This document shows positions 54,927-64,000 of a DNA stretch of 64,000 nt, piece after piece. The position numbers and the translations under genes are program-made. The notes beneath the pieces were generated by a model. It was not told the origin of the DNA. It saw only the letters and a program-made list of their open reading frames with translations, and searched no databases. The stretch spans positions 124,001-188,000 of the forward strand of contig CAKMYZ010000003.1 of NCBI GenBank assembly GCA_929200255.1, given 5' to 3'. Source of the DNA: an uncultured Alphaproteobacteria bacterium (GTDB taxonomy: Bacteria; Pseudomonadota; Alphaproteobacteria; Rhodobacterales; Rhodobacteraceae). Every line of letters starts with the position of its first letter. The first letter of the stretch is position 1.

Positions 54927-55502
54927 TCAGACGTCTTGCGTGACTTCTTGCTCGCGATGCTCTTCACGCGGCTCGCGTGTCGGGCGACCAACGACATCGC
55001 GCAACTCGTCAAGTTCGATGAAGTTGTCAGCCTGACGGCGCAACTCATCAGCGATCATCGGCGGTTGGCTGCGAATCGTGGAAACCACCGATACGCGGAC
55101 CCCTTTGCGTTGCAGCGCTTCGACCAGTGGGCGAAAGTCGCCGTCGCCCGAGAACAGCACAACGTGGTCAACATGTGGAGCCAGTTCCATGGCATCGACG
55201 GCAAGTTCGATATCCATGTTACCTTTCACCTTACGGCGGCCCATGCTGTCTGTGTATTCCTTGGCTGGCTTGGTCACCATCGTGAAGCCGTTGTAGTTCA
55301 GCCAGTCCACGAGCGGTCGGATTGGCGAATACTCGTCATTTTCTAGAAGTGCGGTGTAGTAGAATGCACGCAGTAATTTTCCGCGTCGCATAAATTCCTG
55401 CCGCAGCAGTTTGTAGTCGATGTCAAACCCGAGTGATTTTGCCGCAGCATAGAGGTTTGATCCATCGATAAAGAGCGCCAAACGCTCGTCCCGATAAAAC
55501 AT
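54927..55502 (-). CDS. NYN-domain (LabA/DUF88) protein
   Basis: 191 residues with the PIN-like NYN fold: ALFIDGSNLYAAAKSLGFD carrying the first acidic residues, KGNMDIELAVDAM, and VVLFSGDGDFRPLVEALQRKGVRV. These conserved Asp residues are the metal ligands of predicted RNases. The C-terminus is Glu/Arg-rich (PTREPREEHREQEV). The strong AAGGACG ribosome site supports the start. RNA targets unknown. Confidence 0.92.
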   Translation of the reverse strand: MFYRDERLALFIDGSNLYAAAKSLGFDIDYKLLRQEFMRRGKLLRAFYYTALLENDEYSPIRPLVDWLNYNGFTMVTKPAKEYTDSMGRRKVKGNMDIELAVDAMELAPHVDHVVLFSGDGDFRPLVEALQRKGVRVSVVSTIRSQPPMIADELRRQADNFIELDELRDVVGRPTREPREEHREQEVTQDV

Positions 55503-55603
55503 GGGTCGTCCTTATAAATGTCTTCTTGCTGTCCGTGAGTGTTTTCATCATGCAAGGTAGTTACAATATGTAAGCGATTTCATGATTGAGGCAAGTAACT
55601 ACG

Positions 55604-56200
55604 ATGGGTCACGGAAGCCAATTGGTGTTAATTGCTTTAGGCAGCAACGCAAGCTCCGTCTGGGGTGACGCAGCGGCAACGATCCGATCTGGCATCGAAG
55701 CAGCGGCCCGTTTTTCCGATAAATCACTGAAAGTTAGTCATTTTTACAAAAACCCGGCCTTTCCTGCTGGCTCGGGTCCTGACTATGTAAATGCTGCGGT
55801 TGTGATTAAGACGTGTTTGCCGGTGCACAGTATTCTTGCAGAGTTGCACAAAATAGAGGCACAGTCGGGACGGGTGCGCACGACCCGCTGGGGTCAGCGC
55901 ACGCTTGATCTTGATCTAATTGGCGCTGGTGATTTGGTTTTGCCAGATCGGGCCACGCATGCCCAATGGCGCGACCTTTCGTTGCAGCAACAGCAGCAAC
56001 AAACGCCGCAGGATTTGGTTTTACCGCATCCCCGACTGCAGGACCGGGCGTTTGTGCTGATCCCGTTGCTGGATGTTGCGCCTGACTGGCGCCATCCTAT
56101 TCTGGGCCAAACGGTGCGCCAGATGTGTGCCGCATTGCCTGAAGAAGCGCGCGCCGAAGTGGTCCGTCTGCCCGACGGGCCCATCCCGCATCGCCCTTAG
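55604..56200 (+). CDS. folK: HPPK, 2-amino-4-hydroxy-6-hydroxymethyldihydropteridine pyrophosphokinase
   Basis: 198 residues from ATG 55604 (MGHGSQLVLIALGSN); a TTG at 55586 is the only longer start. HPPK signatures: ALGSNASS, FYKNPAFPAGSGPDYVNAAV, RVRTTRWGQRTLDLDLIG (the PS00794 core) and LPHPRLQDRAFVLIPLLDV. It is part of folate synthesis. Some extra Gln residues (QQQQQ near 130) lie in a loop. Confidence 0.94.
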   Translation: MGHGSQLVLIALGSNASSVWGDAAATIRSGIEAAARFSDKSLKVSHFYKNPAFPAGSGPDYVNAAVVIKTCLPVHSILAELHKIEAQSGRVRTTRWGQRTLDLDLIGAGDLVLPDRATHAQWRDLSLQQQQQQTPQDLVLPHPRLQDRAFVLIPLLDVAPDWRHPILGQTVRQMCAALPEEARAEVVRLPDGPIPHRP

Positions 56201-56300
56201 AAAACAACGAAATTGCTGCGTTCGACCCCTTGTCAATCCCTCGCGAAGCCTCTAGGTAGGCAGCTTGCAAAGTCCCTTTTGATTGACTGGAGTGCAGCCA

Positions 56301-56654
56301 ATGGCCCGCGTCACCGTAGAAGATTGCGTCGATAAAGTTCCCAACCGGTTTGAGCTTGTGATGCTTGCGGCCCATCGTGCCCGTGAAGTATCGGCCGGTG
56401 CGGCAATCACCGTTGCCCGCGACAATGATAAAAACCCGGTCGTTTCTCTGCGTGAAATCGCTGAGGAAACACAGCAAGCTGATGATCTGCGCGAGCGTAT
56501 GATTGAGGCCAACCAGACCCAGATCGAGGTTGATGAGCCCGAAGAAGACAGCATGTCCCTGCTGATGGGCGCAGAGACTGACAAACCTGCCGAAGACGAC
56601 ATGTCTGAAGAAAAACTGCTGCGCGCGTTGATGGATGCGCAAGGGCAGCGCTAA
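56301..56654 (+). CDS. rpoZ: RNA polymerase omega subunit
   Basis: 117 residues from ATG 56301 ([20 protein letters not shown]), with GGAGTG upstream. The [19 protein letters not shown] core folds around the beta' C-terminus. An acidic C-terminal tail is typical of Alphaproteobacteria. Omega contributes to a ppGpp site on RNA polymerase, and here it directly precedes the ppGpp synthase gene, a conserved pairing. Confidence 0.96.
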   Translation: MARVTVEDCVDKVPNRFELVMLAAHRAREVSAGAAITVARDNDKNPVVSLREIAEETQQADDLRERMIEANQTQIEVDEPEEDSMSLLMGAETDKPAEDDMSEEKLLRALMDAQGQR

Positions 56655-56689
56655 GGGTCACTGATCCTTCCAAATAGGGCGCGGACCAG

Positions 56690-58840
56690 ATGACGACTGC
56701 TGATGATCTGATCGCATTGGTCCGCACCTACAACCCCAATTCAAATCAAGCGTTGCTCGGCGATGCCTATGCCTTTGGTGCTGATATGCATGAAGGGCAG
56801 TTTCGTCACTCCGGTGAAGCTTATTTCACCCATCCTGTTGCTGTGGCCGGTATCCTTGCCGAGCAGCAGATGGATGATGCCACCATCGTTACCGCCCTGC
56901 TGCATGACACGATCGAGGATACAAAGGCCTCTTTTGCGGAAGTGGAAAAGCGCTTTGGCCGCGAGATTGCCGATCTTGTCGATGGTGTCACCAAGTTGAC
57001 CAATCTGCAGCTGACTTCGACTCAAACCAAACAGGCCGAGAATTTTCGCAAGCTCTTTATGGCGACTTCGCGTGACTTGCGTGTGACCTTGGTCAAACTT
57101 GCCGACCGGTTGCATAATATGCGCACGATCAAATCCATGCGCCCCGAAAAACAGGCCCAGAAGGCCCGTGAGACCATGGATATCTATGCGCCACTTGCGG
57201 GCCGCATGGGGATGCAGGGGATGCGCGAAGAACTGGAAGATTTGTCCTTTCGTGTGCTGAACCCTGAAGCGCGCAACTCGATCATCCGCCGCTTTATCAC
57301 ACTGCAACGCGAGGCTGGTGATGTGGTGCAGAAGATCACCACTGATATGCGCATGGAGATGGACAAGGCAGGCATTCAGGCCGATGTCGATGGACGCGCC
57401 AAAAAGCCCTATTCGGTTTGGCGCAAGATGCAGGAGAAGGACCAGGGCTTCAGCCGCCTCTCTGATATCTATGGTTTCCGCGTGATCGTTGCGACTGAGG
57501 CGGATTGTTACCGTGTGTTGGGGGCCATCCACCAGCGCTGGCGCGCGGTGCCGGGGCGCTTCAAGGATTATATCAGTCAACCCAAGTCCAACGGCTATCG
57601 GTCGATCCATGCAACCGTATCGGGCCGCGACGGCAAACAGGTTGAGGTGCAGATCAGAACCCGTGAGATGCACGAGGTCGCCGAAACCGGCGTTGCCGCG
57701 CATTGGTCCTACAAGAACGGTGAACGGGTCGAAAACCGCTTTGCCGTTGACCCTGTGCATTGGATTTCATCGCTGACCGAGCGACTGGATGAGGATCAGG
57801 ACCATGATGAATTCCTCGAAGCGGTCAAACTTGAAATGTATCAGGATCAGGTATTCTGCTTCACGCCGAAGGGCGATGTGATCAAGCTTCCCCGTGGTGC
57901 GACGCCCATTGATTTTGCCTATGCGATCCATACCCGTATTGGTTCGGCCTGTGTGGGTGCCAAGGTTGATGGGCTGCGGGTGCCGCTTTGGACGCGGCTC
58001 AAGAACGGTCAATCGGTTGAGGTGATCACCGCCGAAGGCCAAACACCCCAAGCCACATGGATTGATATTGCCGTCACTGGGCGCGCCAAGACGGCCATTC
58101 GCAGATCATTGCGCGAAGAAGACCGCGAGCGATATGTGCGCCTGGGCCGTGAGCTGGCAAGGGTCGCCTTTGAGAATGTCGGTAAGAAAAGCACCGACAA
58201 GGCCTTGGGCACAGCGGCAAAAGCCCTTGCGATTGACAGTGTGGAAGAACTGCTCGCGCGATTGGGCAGTGCAGAGGTGACCGGACGGACTGTAGTTGGT
58301 GCGATCTACCCGGAATTGGAACACAAACACGGTGACGAGATTGAACAGGGGCGCGCCGTTGTTGGCCTGTCGCCCGATCAGGTCCAAAGCCGGGGTGCCT
58401 GCTGCCAGCCTGTACCCGGTGAACGTATTCTAGGCATCACGTTTCGCGGGCAGGGTGTCATTGTTCATGCGATCGATTGCGAGGCCCTGGCCAACTATGA
58501 AGACCAACCTGAGCGCTGGATCGATCTACAATGGCAGGAAGGTACACACGGTGCTGTGAACACCGTCACATTTGACATCACAATTGCCAACGATTTTGGC
58601 GTTTTGGGGCGTATTTGCACTTTAATTGGTGAGCAGAGTGCCAATATATCTGATCTGAGGTTTATTGATCGGAAACCGGACTATTTTAGGTTGTTGATAG
58701 ACGTTGATTTGCGCGACGCGGAACATTTGCACCGCGTTAAGACCGCGGTCGAAGCAGAAAGCAATGTGTCGTCTATCGCGCGGCACCGTGATCCGGGGTT
58801 GGCCGCGATGGGGGCGGGTGCGGACCGCCGGGAAGGATGA
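56690..58840 (+). CDS. Bifunctional (p)ppGpp synthetase/hydrolase (Rsh)
   Basis: 716 residues. N-terminal HD hydrolase (His72-Asp73 in LLHDTIEDT, with LADRLHNMRTI); RelA/SpoT synthetase with SRLSDIYGFRVIV and KSNGYRSIHATV; TGS (CFTPKGDVIKLPRGATPIDFAY); a CCQPVPGERI zinc-finger-type segment; and a C-terminal ACT domain (IANDFGVLGRICTLIGEQSANI). With both HD and synthetase residues kept, this is the single bifunctional Rsh of Alphaproteobacteria. It controls the stringent response. Confidence 0.96.
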   Translation: MTTADDLIALVRTYNPNSNQALLGDAYAFGADMHEGQFRHSGEAYFTHPVAVAGILAEQQMDDATIVTALLHDTIEDTKASFAEVEKRFGREIADLVDGVTKLTNLQLTSTQTKQAENFRKLFMATSRDLRVTLVKLADRLHNMRTIKSMRPEKQAQKARETMDIYAPLAGRMGMQGMREELEDLSFRVLNPEARNSIIRRFITLQREAGDVVQKITTDMRMEMDKAGIQADVDGRAKKPYSVWRKMQEKDQGFSRLSDIYGFRVIVATEADCYRVLGAIHQRWRAVPGRFKDYISQPKSNGYRSIHATVSGRDGKQVEVQIRTREMHEVAETGVAAHWSYKNGERVENRFAVDPVHWISSLTERLDEDQDHDEFLEAVKLEMYQDQVFCFTPKGDVIKLPRGATPIDFAYAIHTRIGSACVGAKVDGLRVPLWTRLKNGQSVEVITAEGQTPQATWIDIAVTGRAKTAIRRSLREEDRERYVRLGRELARVAFENVGKKSTDKALGTAAKALAIDSVEELLARLGSAEVTGRTVVGAIYPELEHKHGDEIEQGRAVVGLSPDQVQSRGACCQPVPGERILGITFRGQGVIVHAIDCEALANYEDQPERWIDLQWQEGTHGAVNTVTFDITIANDFGVLGRICTLIGEQSANISDLRFIDRKPDYFRLLIDVDLRDAEHLHRVKTAVEAESNVSSIARHRDPGLAAMGAGADRREG

Positions 58841-58846
58841 GTAGTT

Positions 58847-59494
58847 TTGGTCTTCAAACGCAGGGATAGACGCGCGGTCTGGCAGATCGTGCTGGACTTC
58901 TTCTATCCCCGGGGTGGTTGGGCCCGCGCGTTTGAATACGTCAAGCACCGGGTACGCCGTCTGCCAGATACCCCGCAAAAGATCGGGCGCGGAATCTGGG
59001 CTGGTGTCTTTGTTTGTTTTACGCCCTTGTTTGGTCTGCATTTCGTTTTTGCTGCCATCATTGCGCGGCTCATGCGTGGCAATATTCTGGCCGCCCTTAT
59101 GGCGACTTTTTTTGGGAATCCGCTGACCTTTCCGCCAATTGGATACGCTTCAATCAACCTTGGCTCGTGGTTTTTGGGCATTCCGTCTGCGCGCAATCAG
59201 CGTTTGGGCGAAAAGTTCACCGACGCCGGTGCGGACGTCTGGAATAATCTTACCGCGGTGTTCACATCGGCGCGTATCAACTGGCATGGATTGCGGATCT
59301 TTTATGATGACGTGTTCTTTCCGTATTTGGTCGGGGGCATTTTGCCCGGTCTGGTGACGGCAACCCTTGCCTACTATCTTGCCGTACCTGTGATCAGCGC
59401 CTACCAACGACGACGCAAGAAGGCGCTGCTCGCCAAGCTTGACCAACTGGGTAAAAAGAAATCACCTGCCGGCGACGACGGGCACGAACGTTAA
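58847..59494 (+). CDS. DUF2062 membrane protein
   Basis: 215 residues starting at TTG 58847; the frame has no upstream ATG because a stop lies at 58838-58840, and GGAAGGA precedes it. Membrane segments include GIWAGVFVCFTPLFGLHFVFAAI, LAALMATFFGNPLTFPP and a late YLVGGILPGLVTATLAYYLAVP. The motif GNPLTFPPIGYASINLG is characteristic of DUF2062. Conserved next to rsh in Rhodobacterales; function unknown. Confidence 0.92.
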   Translation: MVFKRRDRRAVWQIVLDFFYPRGGWARAFEYVKHRVRRLPDTPQKIGRGIWAGVFVCFTPLFGLHFVFAAIIARLMRGNILAALMATFFGNPLTFPPIGYASINLGSWFLGIPSARNQRLGEKFTDAGADVWNNLTAVFTSARINWHGLRIFYDDVFFPYLVGGILPGLVTATLAYYLAVPVISAYQRRRKKALLAKLDQLGKKKSPAGDDGHER

Positions 59495-59503
59495 AGGATA
59501 AAG

Positions 59504-60250
59504 ATGATGACCAGAGCCCTCCGCCTCGGCGTGAACATTGACCACGTGGCGACGGTGCGCAATGCGCGCGGCGGTGCCATGCCTGACCCCGTTCGCGCCG
59601 CAGTCTTGGCAGAAGAGGCCGGCGCCGATGGCATTACAGCGCACTTGCGCGAGGATCGCCGCCATATCTCTGATGCGGATATCGAAGGGTTGATGGCCGC
59701 GTTAAATGGTCCGCTAAATTTCGAAATGGCGGCCACCGAAGAAATGCAGAAAATCGCCCTGCGTCATAAACCCCACGCGGTTTGTATTGTGCCGGAAAAG
59801 CGTGAAGAACGCACAACAGAGGGCGGGCTGGAAGTCGCACGCGAGGAAAACCAACTGGCCCATTACATTGCGCCGTTGCGCGAGGCCGGGTGCCGGGTGT
59901 CGATCTTTATCGCCGCAGATCGGCGGCAGATTGAAGCGGCACATCGGATCGGGGCCGAGGTCATTGAGTTGCACACAGGTGCCTATTGTGACGCCTATGC
60001 AGAAGGCCGGATGGATGCCTGCGATGAAGAGCTGCGCAAACTGACTGACATGGCGGCCTTTGCTGATGATCTGGGGCTGGAGGTGCATGCCGGTCATGGC
60101 CTGACCTATGATTGTGTCGGCCCGGTCGCTGCGCTGCCTCAGGTGCAGGAGCTCAACATTGGGCACTTTATCGTTGGTGAGGCCATTTTTCGGGGGCTAA
60201 CCCCGGCTATTTCTGAAATGCGGCGCATCATGGAGGAAGCCCGTTCATGA
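59504..60250 (+). CDS. pdxJ: Pyridoxine 5'-phosphate synthase
   Basis: 248 residues (ATG 59504 or the adjacent 59507, after AAAGGA). PdxJ condenses 1-deoxyxylulose-5-phosphate with 3-amino-2-oxopropyl phosphate in vitamin B6 synthesis. Motifs: [45 protein letters not shown], and [10 protein letters not shown] with the catalytic His. Followed directly by a Dabb protein gene. Confidence 0.96.
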   Translation: MMTRALRLGVNIDHVATVRNARGGAMPDPVRAAVLAEEAGADGITAHLREDRRHISDADIEGLMAALNGPLNFEMAATEEMQKIALRHKPHAVCIVPEKREERTTEGGLEVAREENQLAHYIAPLREAGCRVSIFIAADRRQIEAAHRIGAEVIELHTGAYCDAYAEGRMDACDEELRKLTDMAAFADDLGLEVHAGHGLTYDCVGPVAALPQVQELNIGHFIVGEAIFRGLTPAISEMRRIMEEARS

Positions 60251-60570
60251 TGAAGCATGTTGTTTTGCTCGACTTGCCAGAAGATTATGATGAGGAAGAG
60301 CTTTTCAATATCATGCTTGGAATCGGGGATTTGATCCAAGTCATCCCGGGGTTCACCAAATTTGAACACGGCCCCAACCGAGACTTTGAAGCTATGTCAA
60401 AACCCCATGGCTATGGGTTCATCTGTCACTTTGATGATGAGGATACAGCGCATCAATACATCGCCCATTCCGGTCACATTGCGATGGGCAAGCGTCTGGT
60501 TGAAATGTGCAACGGGGGTATCGACGGGATCACGGTTATCGATTTGGACGTCGCCACGCTGGACACCTGA
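60247..60570 (+). CDS. Dabb-family (stress-responsive alpha/beta barrel) protein
   Basis: 107 residues with [59 protein letters not shown] and a final ITVIDLDV: the ferredoxin-like fold of Dabb proteins, which dimerise to a small barrel. Members bind or convert small molecules. It overlaps the pdxJ stop by 4 bases. Confidence 0.88.
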   Translation: MMKHVVLLDLPEDYDEEELFNIMLGIGDLIQVIPGFTKFEHGPNRDFEAMSKPHGYGFICHFDDEDTAHQYIAHSGHIAMGKRLVEMCNGGIDGITVIDLDVATLDT

Positions 60571-60756
60571 ATCAGCACAATCCATTGTGCGCAGGCCCCT
60601 GCGGCGTTATCGTCCGGTATTGTTGAAATCACCCTGGTAGATCGTGCCCTTGCGCCTTCCTGTAGCAGCCTTCCTTATCCTTACAAGACCGCAAGAGGTC
60701 ATGTCATGCCAGCGACAGATTGGCGGTATTGCGGCAGTCCTCTCGGCGGATAAACG

Positions 60757-61158
60757 ATGATTCTGGGCGTCGGTACTGACCTTGCCAATATCGACCGCAT
60801 TCAGGGTACTCTGGATCGCTTCGGTGATCGCTTTCGTGATCGTGTCTTTACAGAGGTGGAGCAAAGCAAGGCCGAACGGCGCAAGGATGTCGCGGGCACC
60901 TATGCCAAACGCTGGGCCGCCAAAGAGGCCTGTTCAAAGGCGCTGGGCACGGGGCTGCGCATGGGTATTTCCTGGAAAGACATGGCCGTATCCAATCTGC
61001 GCACCGGTCAGCCCGTGATGGCTGTAACAGGCTGGGCGAAAGACCGGCTTGATCAGATGACGCCCGAAGGGCACGAGGCGATTATTCACGTCACTTTGAC
61101 TGATGATCACCCGTGGGCACAGGCCTTTGTGGTGATCGAGGCCCGTCCCATCGCTTGA
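60757..61158 (+). CDS. acpS: Holo-[acyl-carrier-protein] synthase
   Basis: 133 residues. [13 protein letters not shown] holds the metal-binding Asp, and [18 protein letters not shown] the Glu. It transfers 4'-phosphopantetheine from CoA to acyl carrier protein. It lies 186 bases after the Dabb gene, in a gap with no clear feature, and 54 bases before lepB. Confidence 0.95.
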   Translation: MILGVGTDLANIDRIQGTLDRFGDRFRDRVFTEVEQSKAERRKDVAGTYAKRWAAKEACSKALGTGLRMGISWKDMAVSNLRTGQPVMAVTGWAKDRLDQMTPEGHEAIIHVTLTDDHPWAQAFVVIEARPIA

Positions 61159-61212
61159 CAGGGCAGACGCGCGCCCTCATGTAGCTGGAAACCAAGAGCG
61201 AAGGATCGGGCA

Positions 61213-62058
61213 ATGGCCGAAAAAGCCGAAAACACAGGATTTATCGCCTGGCTGGTCGAGACAGTGAAAACAGTGTTCTGGGCACTGGTCATTGCGGGCA
61301 TCTTTCGCACGGTGCTGTTTCAGCCGTTCTGGATCCCCTCGGGGTCGATGAAAGACACGTTGCTGATCGGTGATTTCCTGTTTGTGAACAAGATGGCCTA
61401 TGGGTATTCTTACGCCTCTTGCCCTTCTATTCGTATCGCCCGGTTGGGGATTGATATCGGTGCCGATGATTTCTGCGGCTTTATCGAGGACCGCGAAGAG
61501 CGGTTCTTTGGCGCCGACCCCGAGCGGGGCGACATCGTCGTGTTCCGCCACCCGGTTGACGGGCGCGACTTTATCAAGCGGCTGGTCGGCGTGCCGGGTG
61601 ATCGCATCCAGATGCAGGACGGCTTGCTTTATATCAACGACCAAGCGGTAGAAGTTGAACCCGCTGGAACCTTTGATGAGATTTGGGAACGTCAGGGGCC
61701 TTTGGGGCATACGCCGAATTGCGCAAACGGGCGCGTTGGCGCCGGTAACGTCTGCCAGAAAGAGCGGTTCATAGAGACCTTGCCCAATGGTGTCAGTCAC
61801 GCCATCCTGAACGTCGGTGATGGCCCGGGGGATGACACAGGTGTATTTACCGTTCCCGAAGGGCAGTTTTTCTTTATGGGTGACAATCGTGACAACTCTG
61901 TCGACAGTCGCTTTCTGCAAGCCAATCGCGGCGTCGGTTTTGTTGAGCGTAAGGATATCGTAGGCCGTGCGGATCGCGTGATGTTCTCATCCGCTGGCCG
62001 GTCCATGTTCGCCTTTTGGACATGGCGCAGCGACCGCTTCTTCAAGGCGCTCGATTGA
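61213..62058 (+). CDS. lepB: Signal peptidase I
   Basis: 281 residues. A membrane segment at about 18-37 ([19 protein letters not shown]) is followed by the catalytic Ser45 (PSGSMKDTL) and Lys123 ([11 protein letters not shown]), and by box [15 protein letters not shown]. It cleaves exported preproteins on the periplasmic face. An AAGGATCGGG ribosome site precedes the ATG. Its stop overlaps the TTG start of rnc. Confidence 0.96.
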   Translation: MAEKAENTGFIAWLVETVKTVFWALVIAGIFRTVLFQPFWIPSGSMKDTLLIGDFLFVNKMAYGYSYASCPSIRIARLGIDIGADDFCGFIEDREERFFGADPERGDIVVFRHPVDGRDFIKRLVGVPGDRIQMQDGLLYINDQAVEVEPAGTFDEIWERQGPLGHTPNCANGRVGAGNVCQKERFIETLPNGVSHAILNVGDGPGDDTGVFTVPEGQFFFMGDNRDNSVDSRFLQANRGVGFVERKDIVGRADRVMFSSAGRSMFAFWTWRSDRFFKALD

Positions 62059-62735
62059 AGCTCTCAGCCGAACTCAATGCCTTTGCGGGCAGGCTGGGCC
62101 ACAGGTTTACCAAGCCCGAATTCCTGATCCGCGCCGTCACGCATTCCTCAATCGTAAGCGCGCACAGGGATGACAATCAGCGGTTGGAATTTCTGGGCGA
62201 CCGTGTGCTTGGCCTTGTGATGGCCGAGGCCTTGCTGAAAGCCGACCCCAATGCCCCCGAAGGGCTGTTGGCCCCGCGCTACAACGCACTGGTCCGCCGC
62301 GAGACCTGTGCTGATGTGGCGCGCCAGATTGATCTGGGTGCGGTGCTCAAGCTGGGCCGGTCCGAAATGAAGTCGGGTGGCCGGCGCAAAGAAGCACTGC
62401 TGGCAGATGCGATGGAGGCGGTGATTGCTGCGGTTTATCAGGACGGTGGTTTTGATGCGGCGCGCGCCGTGATCCTGACCCTGTGGGGGGATCGCATTCA
62501 TAACGTGGCCGAAGATGCCCGTGACGCCAAAACATCCTTGCAGGAATGGGCGCAGGCGCGTGGTGAGGTGCCGCCGCAATATGTTGAGGTGGCCCGCGCC
62601 GGACCCGACCACCAGCCGGTGTTTACCATTGAGGTGCGCCTGTCCTCTGGCCCTACCGAACAGGCAACAGCCGGGTCCAAGCGTCATGCCGAACAAGCCG
62701 CTGCTGCTGCCCTATTGAAGAAAGTCGACCAATGA
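62055..62735 (+). CDS. rnc: Ribonuclease III
   Basis: 226 residues starting at TTG 62055 ([15 protein letters not shown]), overlapping the lepB stop in TTGA, with AAGG 7 bases upstream; ATG 62016 lies inside lepB. The signature [20 protein letters not shown] includes the catalytic acidic residues, and a C-terminal dsRNA-binding domain ([19 protein letters not shown]) is present. It processes rRNA precursors and cleaves dsRNA. Coupled to era by a 4-base overlap. Confidence 0.95.
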   Translation: MKLSAELNAFAGRLGHRFTKPEFLIRAVTHSSIVSAHRDDNQRLEFLGDRVLGLVMAEALLKADPNAPEGLLAPRYNALVRRETCADVARQIDLGAVLKLGRSEMKSGGRRKEALLADAMEAVIAAVYQDGGFDAARAVILTLWGDRIHNVAEDARDAKTSLQEWAQARGEVPPQYVEVARAGPDHQPVFTIEVRLSSGPTEQATAGSKRHAEQAAAAALLKKVDQ

Positions 62736-63649
62736 CCGATGCCCCAACCAAAGCCGGTTTTGTCGCCCTGATCGGTGAACCGAATGCCGGTAAATCCACG
62801 CTGCTGAACCGTATGGTCGGTGCGAAAGTGTCAATCGTCACCCACAAGGTGCAGACGACGCGCGCGCGGATCCGCGGTGTGGCGATGGCCGAGAATGCAC
62901 AGCTGATCTTTGTCGACACTCCCGGCCTGTTCAAACCACGCCGTCGGTTAGACCGTGCGATGGTTGCCGCCGCCTGGGGTGGGGCTGCTGATGCCGATGT
63001 GGTTGTTTTGATGATCGAGGCGCATCGTGGCGTGACCGATGGTGTGAAAGCTATTTTGGAAACTCTGAGCGAGCGGGCAGGTAAATCGCCTGTCGCACTG
63101 GCGATCAACAAGATCGACAAGGTCAAATCCGAAGTGTTGCTGGCGCTGACAAAAGAAATGAACGACGCCTATCCCTTTGCCGAAACCTTTATGATTTCGG
63201 CAGAGCGGGGCCACGGTTGTGAGGCGTTGCGTGATTGGTTGATCAGTCAGGTGCCAGAAGGCCCTTATCTTTATCCAGAAGACCAGATCGCCGATCTGCC
63301 CATGCGGATGATTGCCGCCGAGATGACCCGCGAAAAGCTGACCCTGCGTCTGCATCAAGAACTGCCTTACGAGCTGACGGTCGAGACCGAGAACTGGGAA
63401 GAGCGCGACGATGGCTCTGCCCGCATAGATCAGCTGATCTATGTGGCCCGCGATGGCCACAAGGGGATTGTTCTGGGTAAAGGCGGTGAGACGGTGAAGG
63501 CGATCAGCCAGGCGTCGCGTCTTGAGTTAGAGGAATTTCTGGGCCGCCGTGTGCATTTGTTTGTGAAGGTGAAGGTGCGCCCGAACTGGCTGGAAGAATC
63601 CGAGCGTTATTCGGAAATGGGCCTCGATTTCAAAGATGGCAACGCTTGA
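62732..63649 (+). CDS. era: GTPase Era
   Basis: 305 residues. G1 [12 protein letters not shown]2/G3 with TTRARIRG and [11 protein letters not shown]4 NKIDKV and G5 MISAERG are all seen, followed by a KH domain ([17 protein letters not shown]) that binds the 3' end of 16S rRNA. It is an essential 30S assembly factor. Overlaps rnc by ATGA and the next gene by TTGA. Confidence 0.96.
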   Translation: MTDAPTKAGFVALIGEPNAGKSTLLNRMVGAKVSIVTHKVQTTRARIRGVAMAENAQLIFVDTPGLFKPRRRLDRAMVAAAWGGAADADVVVLMIEAHRGVTDGVKAILETLSERAGKSPVALAINKIDKVKSEVLLALTKEMNDAYPFAETFMISAERGHGCEALRDWLISQVPEGPYLYPEDQIADLPMRMIAAEMTREKLTLRLHQELPYELTVETENWEERDDGSARIDQLIYVARDGHKGIVLGKGGETVKAISQASRLELEEFLGRRVHLFVKVKVRPNWLEESERYSEMGLDFKDGNA

Positions 63650-63972
63650 AGCTAACGGCTGAAATCTGGGTTTCAGCTTATCTGACCCGGCTGCGCCTGA
63701 TCGAGGTTCCAGCCTTTGTGGTGCAGCGCGGCGACAACACGGCAGGCGCTGTGCTGATCAAACTGAACACACTGGACGGGCAGGCCTGTTGTTATCAACG
63801 CAGCTTTGATCTGATGACCGGAGAACGCAAGTGGATGGTTCTGGTGGATGGCGAAGAGGTCACCGTTGACGCCTCCATCACCAAGCAATGCAGTTTTGAC
63901 CCTGACCTTTGGGTGATCGAGGTCGAGGACCGACAGGGGCGTCACTTGCTGGATGAACCGGGGCTGGATTGA
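63646..63972 (+). CDS. DUF1491 family protein
   Basis: 108 residues starting at TTG 63646 ([18 protein letters not shown]) in a TTGA overlap with era. The pattern RGDNTAGAVLIKLN, YQRSFDLMTGERKW and PDLWVIEVEDRQGRHLLDEPGLD is that of DUF1491, a small alphaproteobacterial family usually placed between era and recO. Function unknown. The last 28 bases of the window after it hold no feature I can support. Confidence 0.93.
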   Translation: MKLTAEIWVSAYLTRLRLIEVPAFVVQRGDNTAGAVLIKLNTLDGQACCYQRSFDLMTGERKWMVLVDGEEVTVDASITKQCSFDPDLWVIEVEDRQGRHLLDEPGLD

Positions 63973-64000
63973 CTTTTTCATGCCTCCGGCGGGCGGCACT

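Noticed and set aside
1-64000. CRISPR arrays, tRNA/rRNA genes, insertion sequences
   Set aside because: No spaced direct repeats, cloverleaf-like T-loop/CCA patterns, rRNA-like conserved blocks, or transposase DDE motifs were noticed.

Overview
The window reads as a stretch of an alphaproteobacterial chromosome, most likely Rhodobacterales (roseobacter group). Basis: moderately high GC; the block rpoZ-relA/spoT-DUF2062-pdxJ-acpS-lepB-rnc-era-DUF1491; the tamA-tamB pair; COQ9 and UbiH-type ubiquinone genes; a Rhodobacteraceae-like CnoX/LON-domain/Trm112 run. No rRNA, tRNA, CRISPR array, insertion sequence or integrase was seen. Coding density is high, and many neighbouring genes overlap by 1 to 11 bases (ATGA, TGATG, TAATG, TTGA).

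Region 1 (1-8.7 kb) is the least ordinary long block. All genes are on the minus strand, in transcription order: a phage-tail-collar-type protein, a 323-residue protein I do not recognise, a 988-residue flavoprotein whose C-terminus resembles acetoacetate decarboxylase, a class III nucleotide cyclase with AAA and TPR-like regions, and a Crp/Fnr regulator overlapping the cyclase by 4 bases. A cyclase plus its likely cyclic-nucleotide receptor in one operon suggests a self-contained signalling circuit.

Region 2 (8.7-24.9 kb) holds an acyl-CoA ligase/enoyl-CoA hydratase pair, a gene-poor 750-base gap, a PhoP/PhoQ-like two-component system, a YcjX/YcjF pair, truA, tamA-tamB for outer-membrane protein assembly, a GNAT-like unknown, and an AraC-type regulator split from its GyrI-like effector domain by one in-frame stop.

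Region 3 (24.9-38 kb) has a complete oligopeptide ABC importer (oppABCDF order on the minus strand, with a strong hairpin between oppA and oppB), then hemerythrin, dapB, rbfA, a secreted glycosidase-like protein, a WYL regulator divergent from a VOC protein, NUDIX and SGNH hydrolases, and the CnoX/LON-domain/Trm112 operon.

Region 4 (38.2-39.6 kb) is a compact three-gene cassette of unknown small proteins. The first and third are paralogues, and the middle one has a coiled coil followed by a beta-rich tail. It sits between housekeeping genes and is my best candidate for an undescribed system.

Region 5 (39.7-64 kb) is mostly core functions: ubiH-like hydroxylase, amidase, DapC-like aminotransferase with ftsK, MFS exporter, Tat-exported cyclic phosphodiesterase/nucleotidase, rpsU divergent from coq9, quinone oxidoreductase, rnhA, methyltransferase, LysE exporter, ispH, NYN nuclease-like gene, folK, then the conserved rpoZ-to-era block. 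The window ends just after a DUF1491 gene, where recO would be expected next in relatives.
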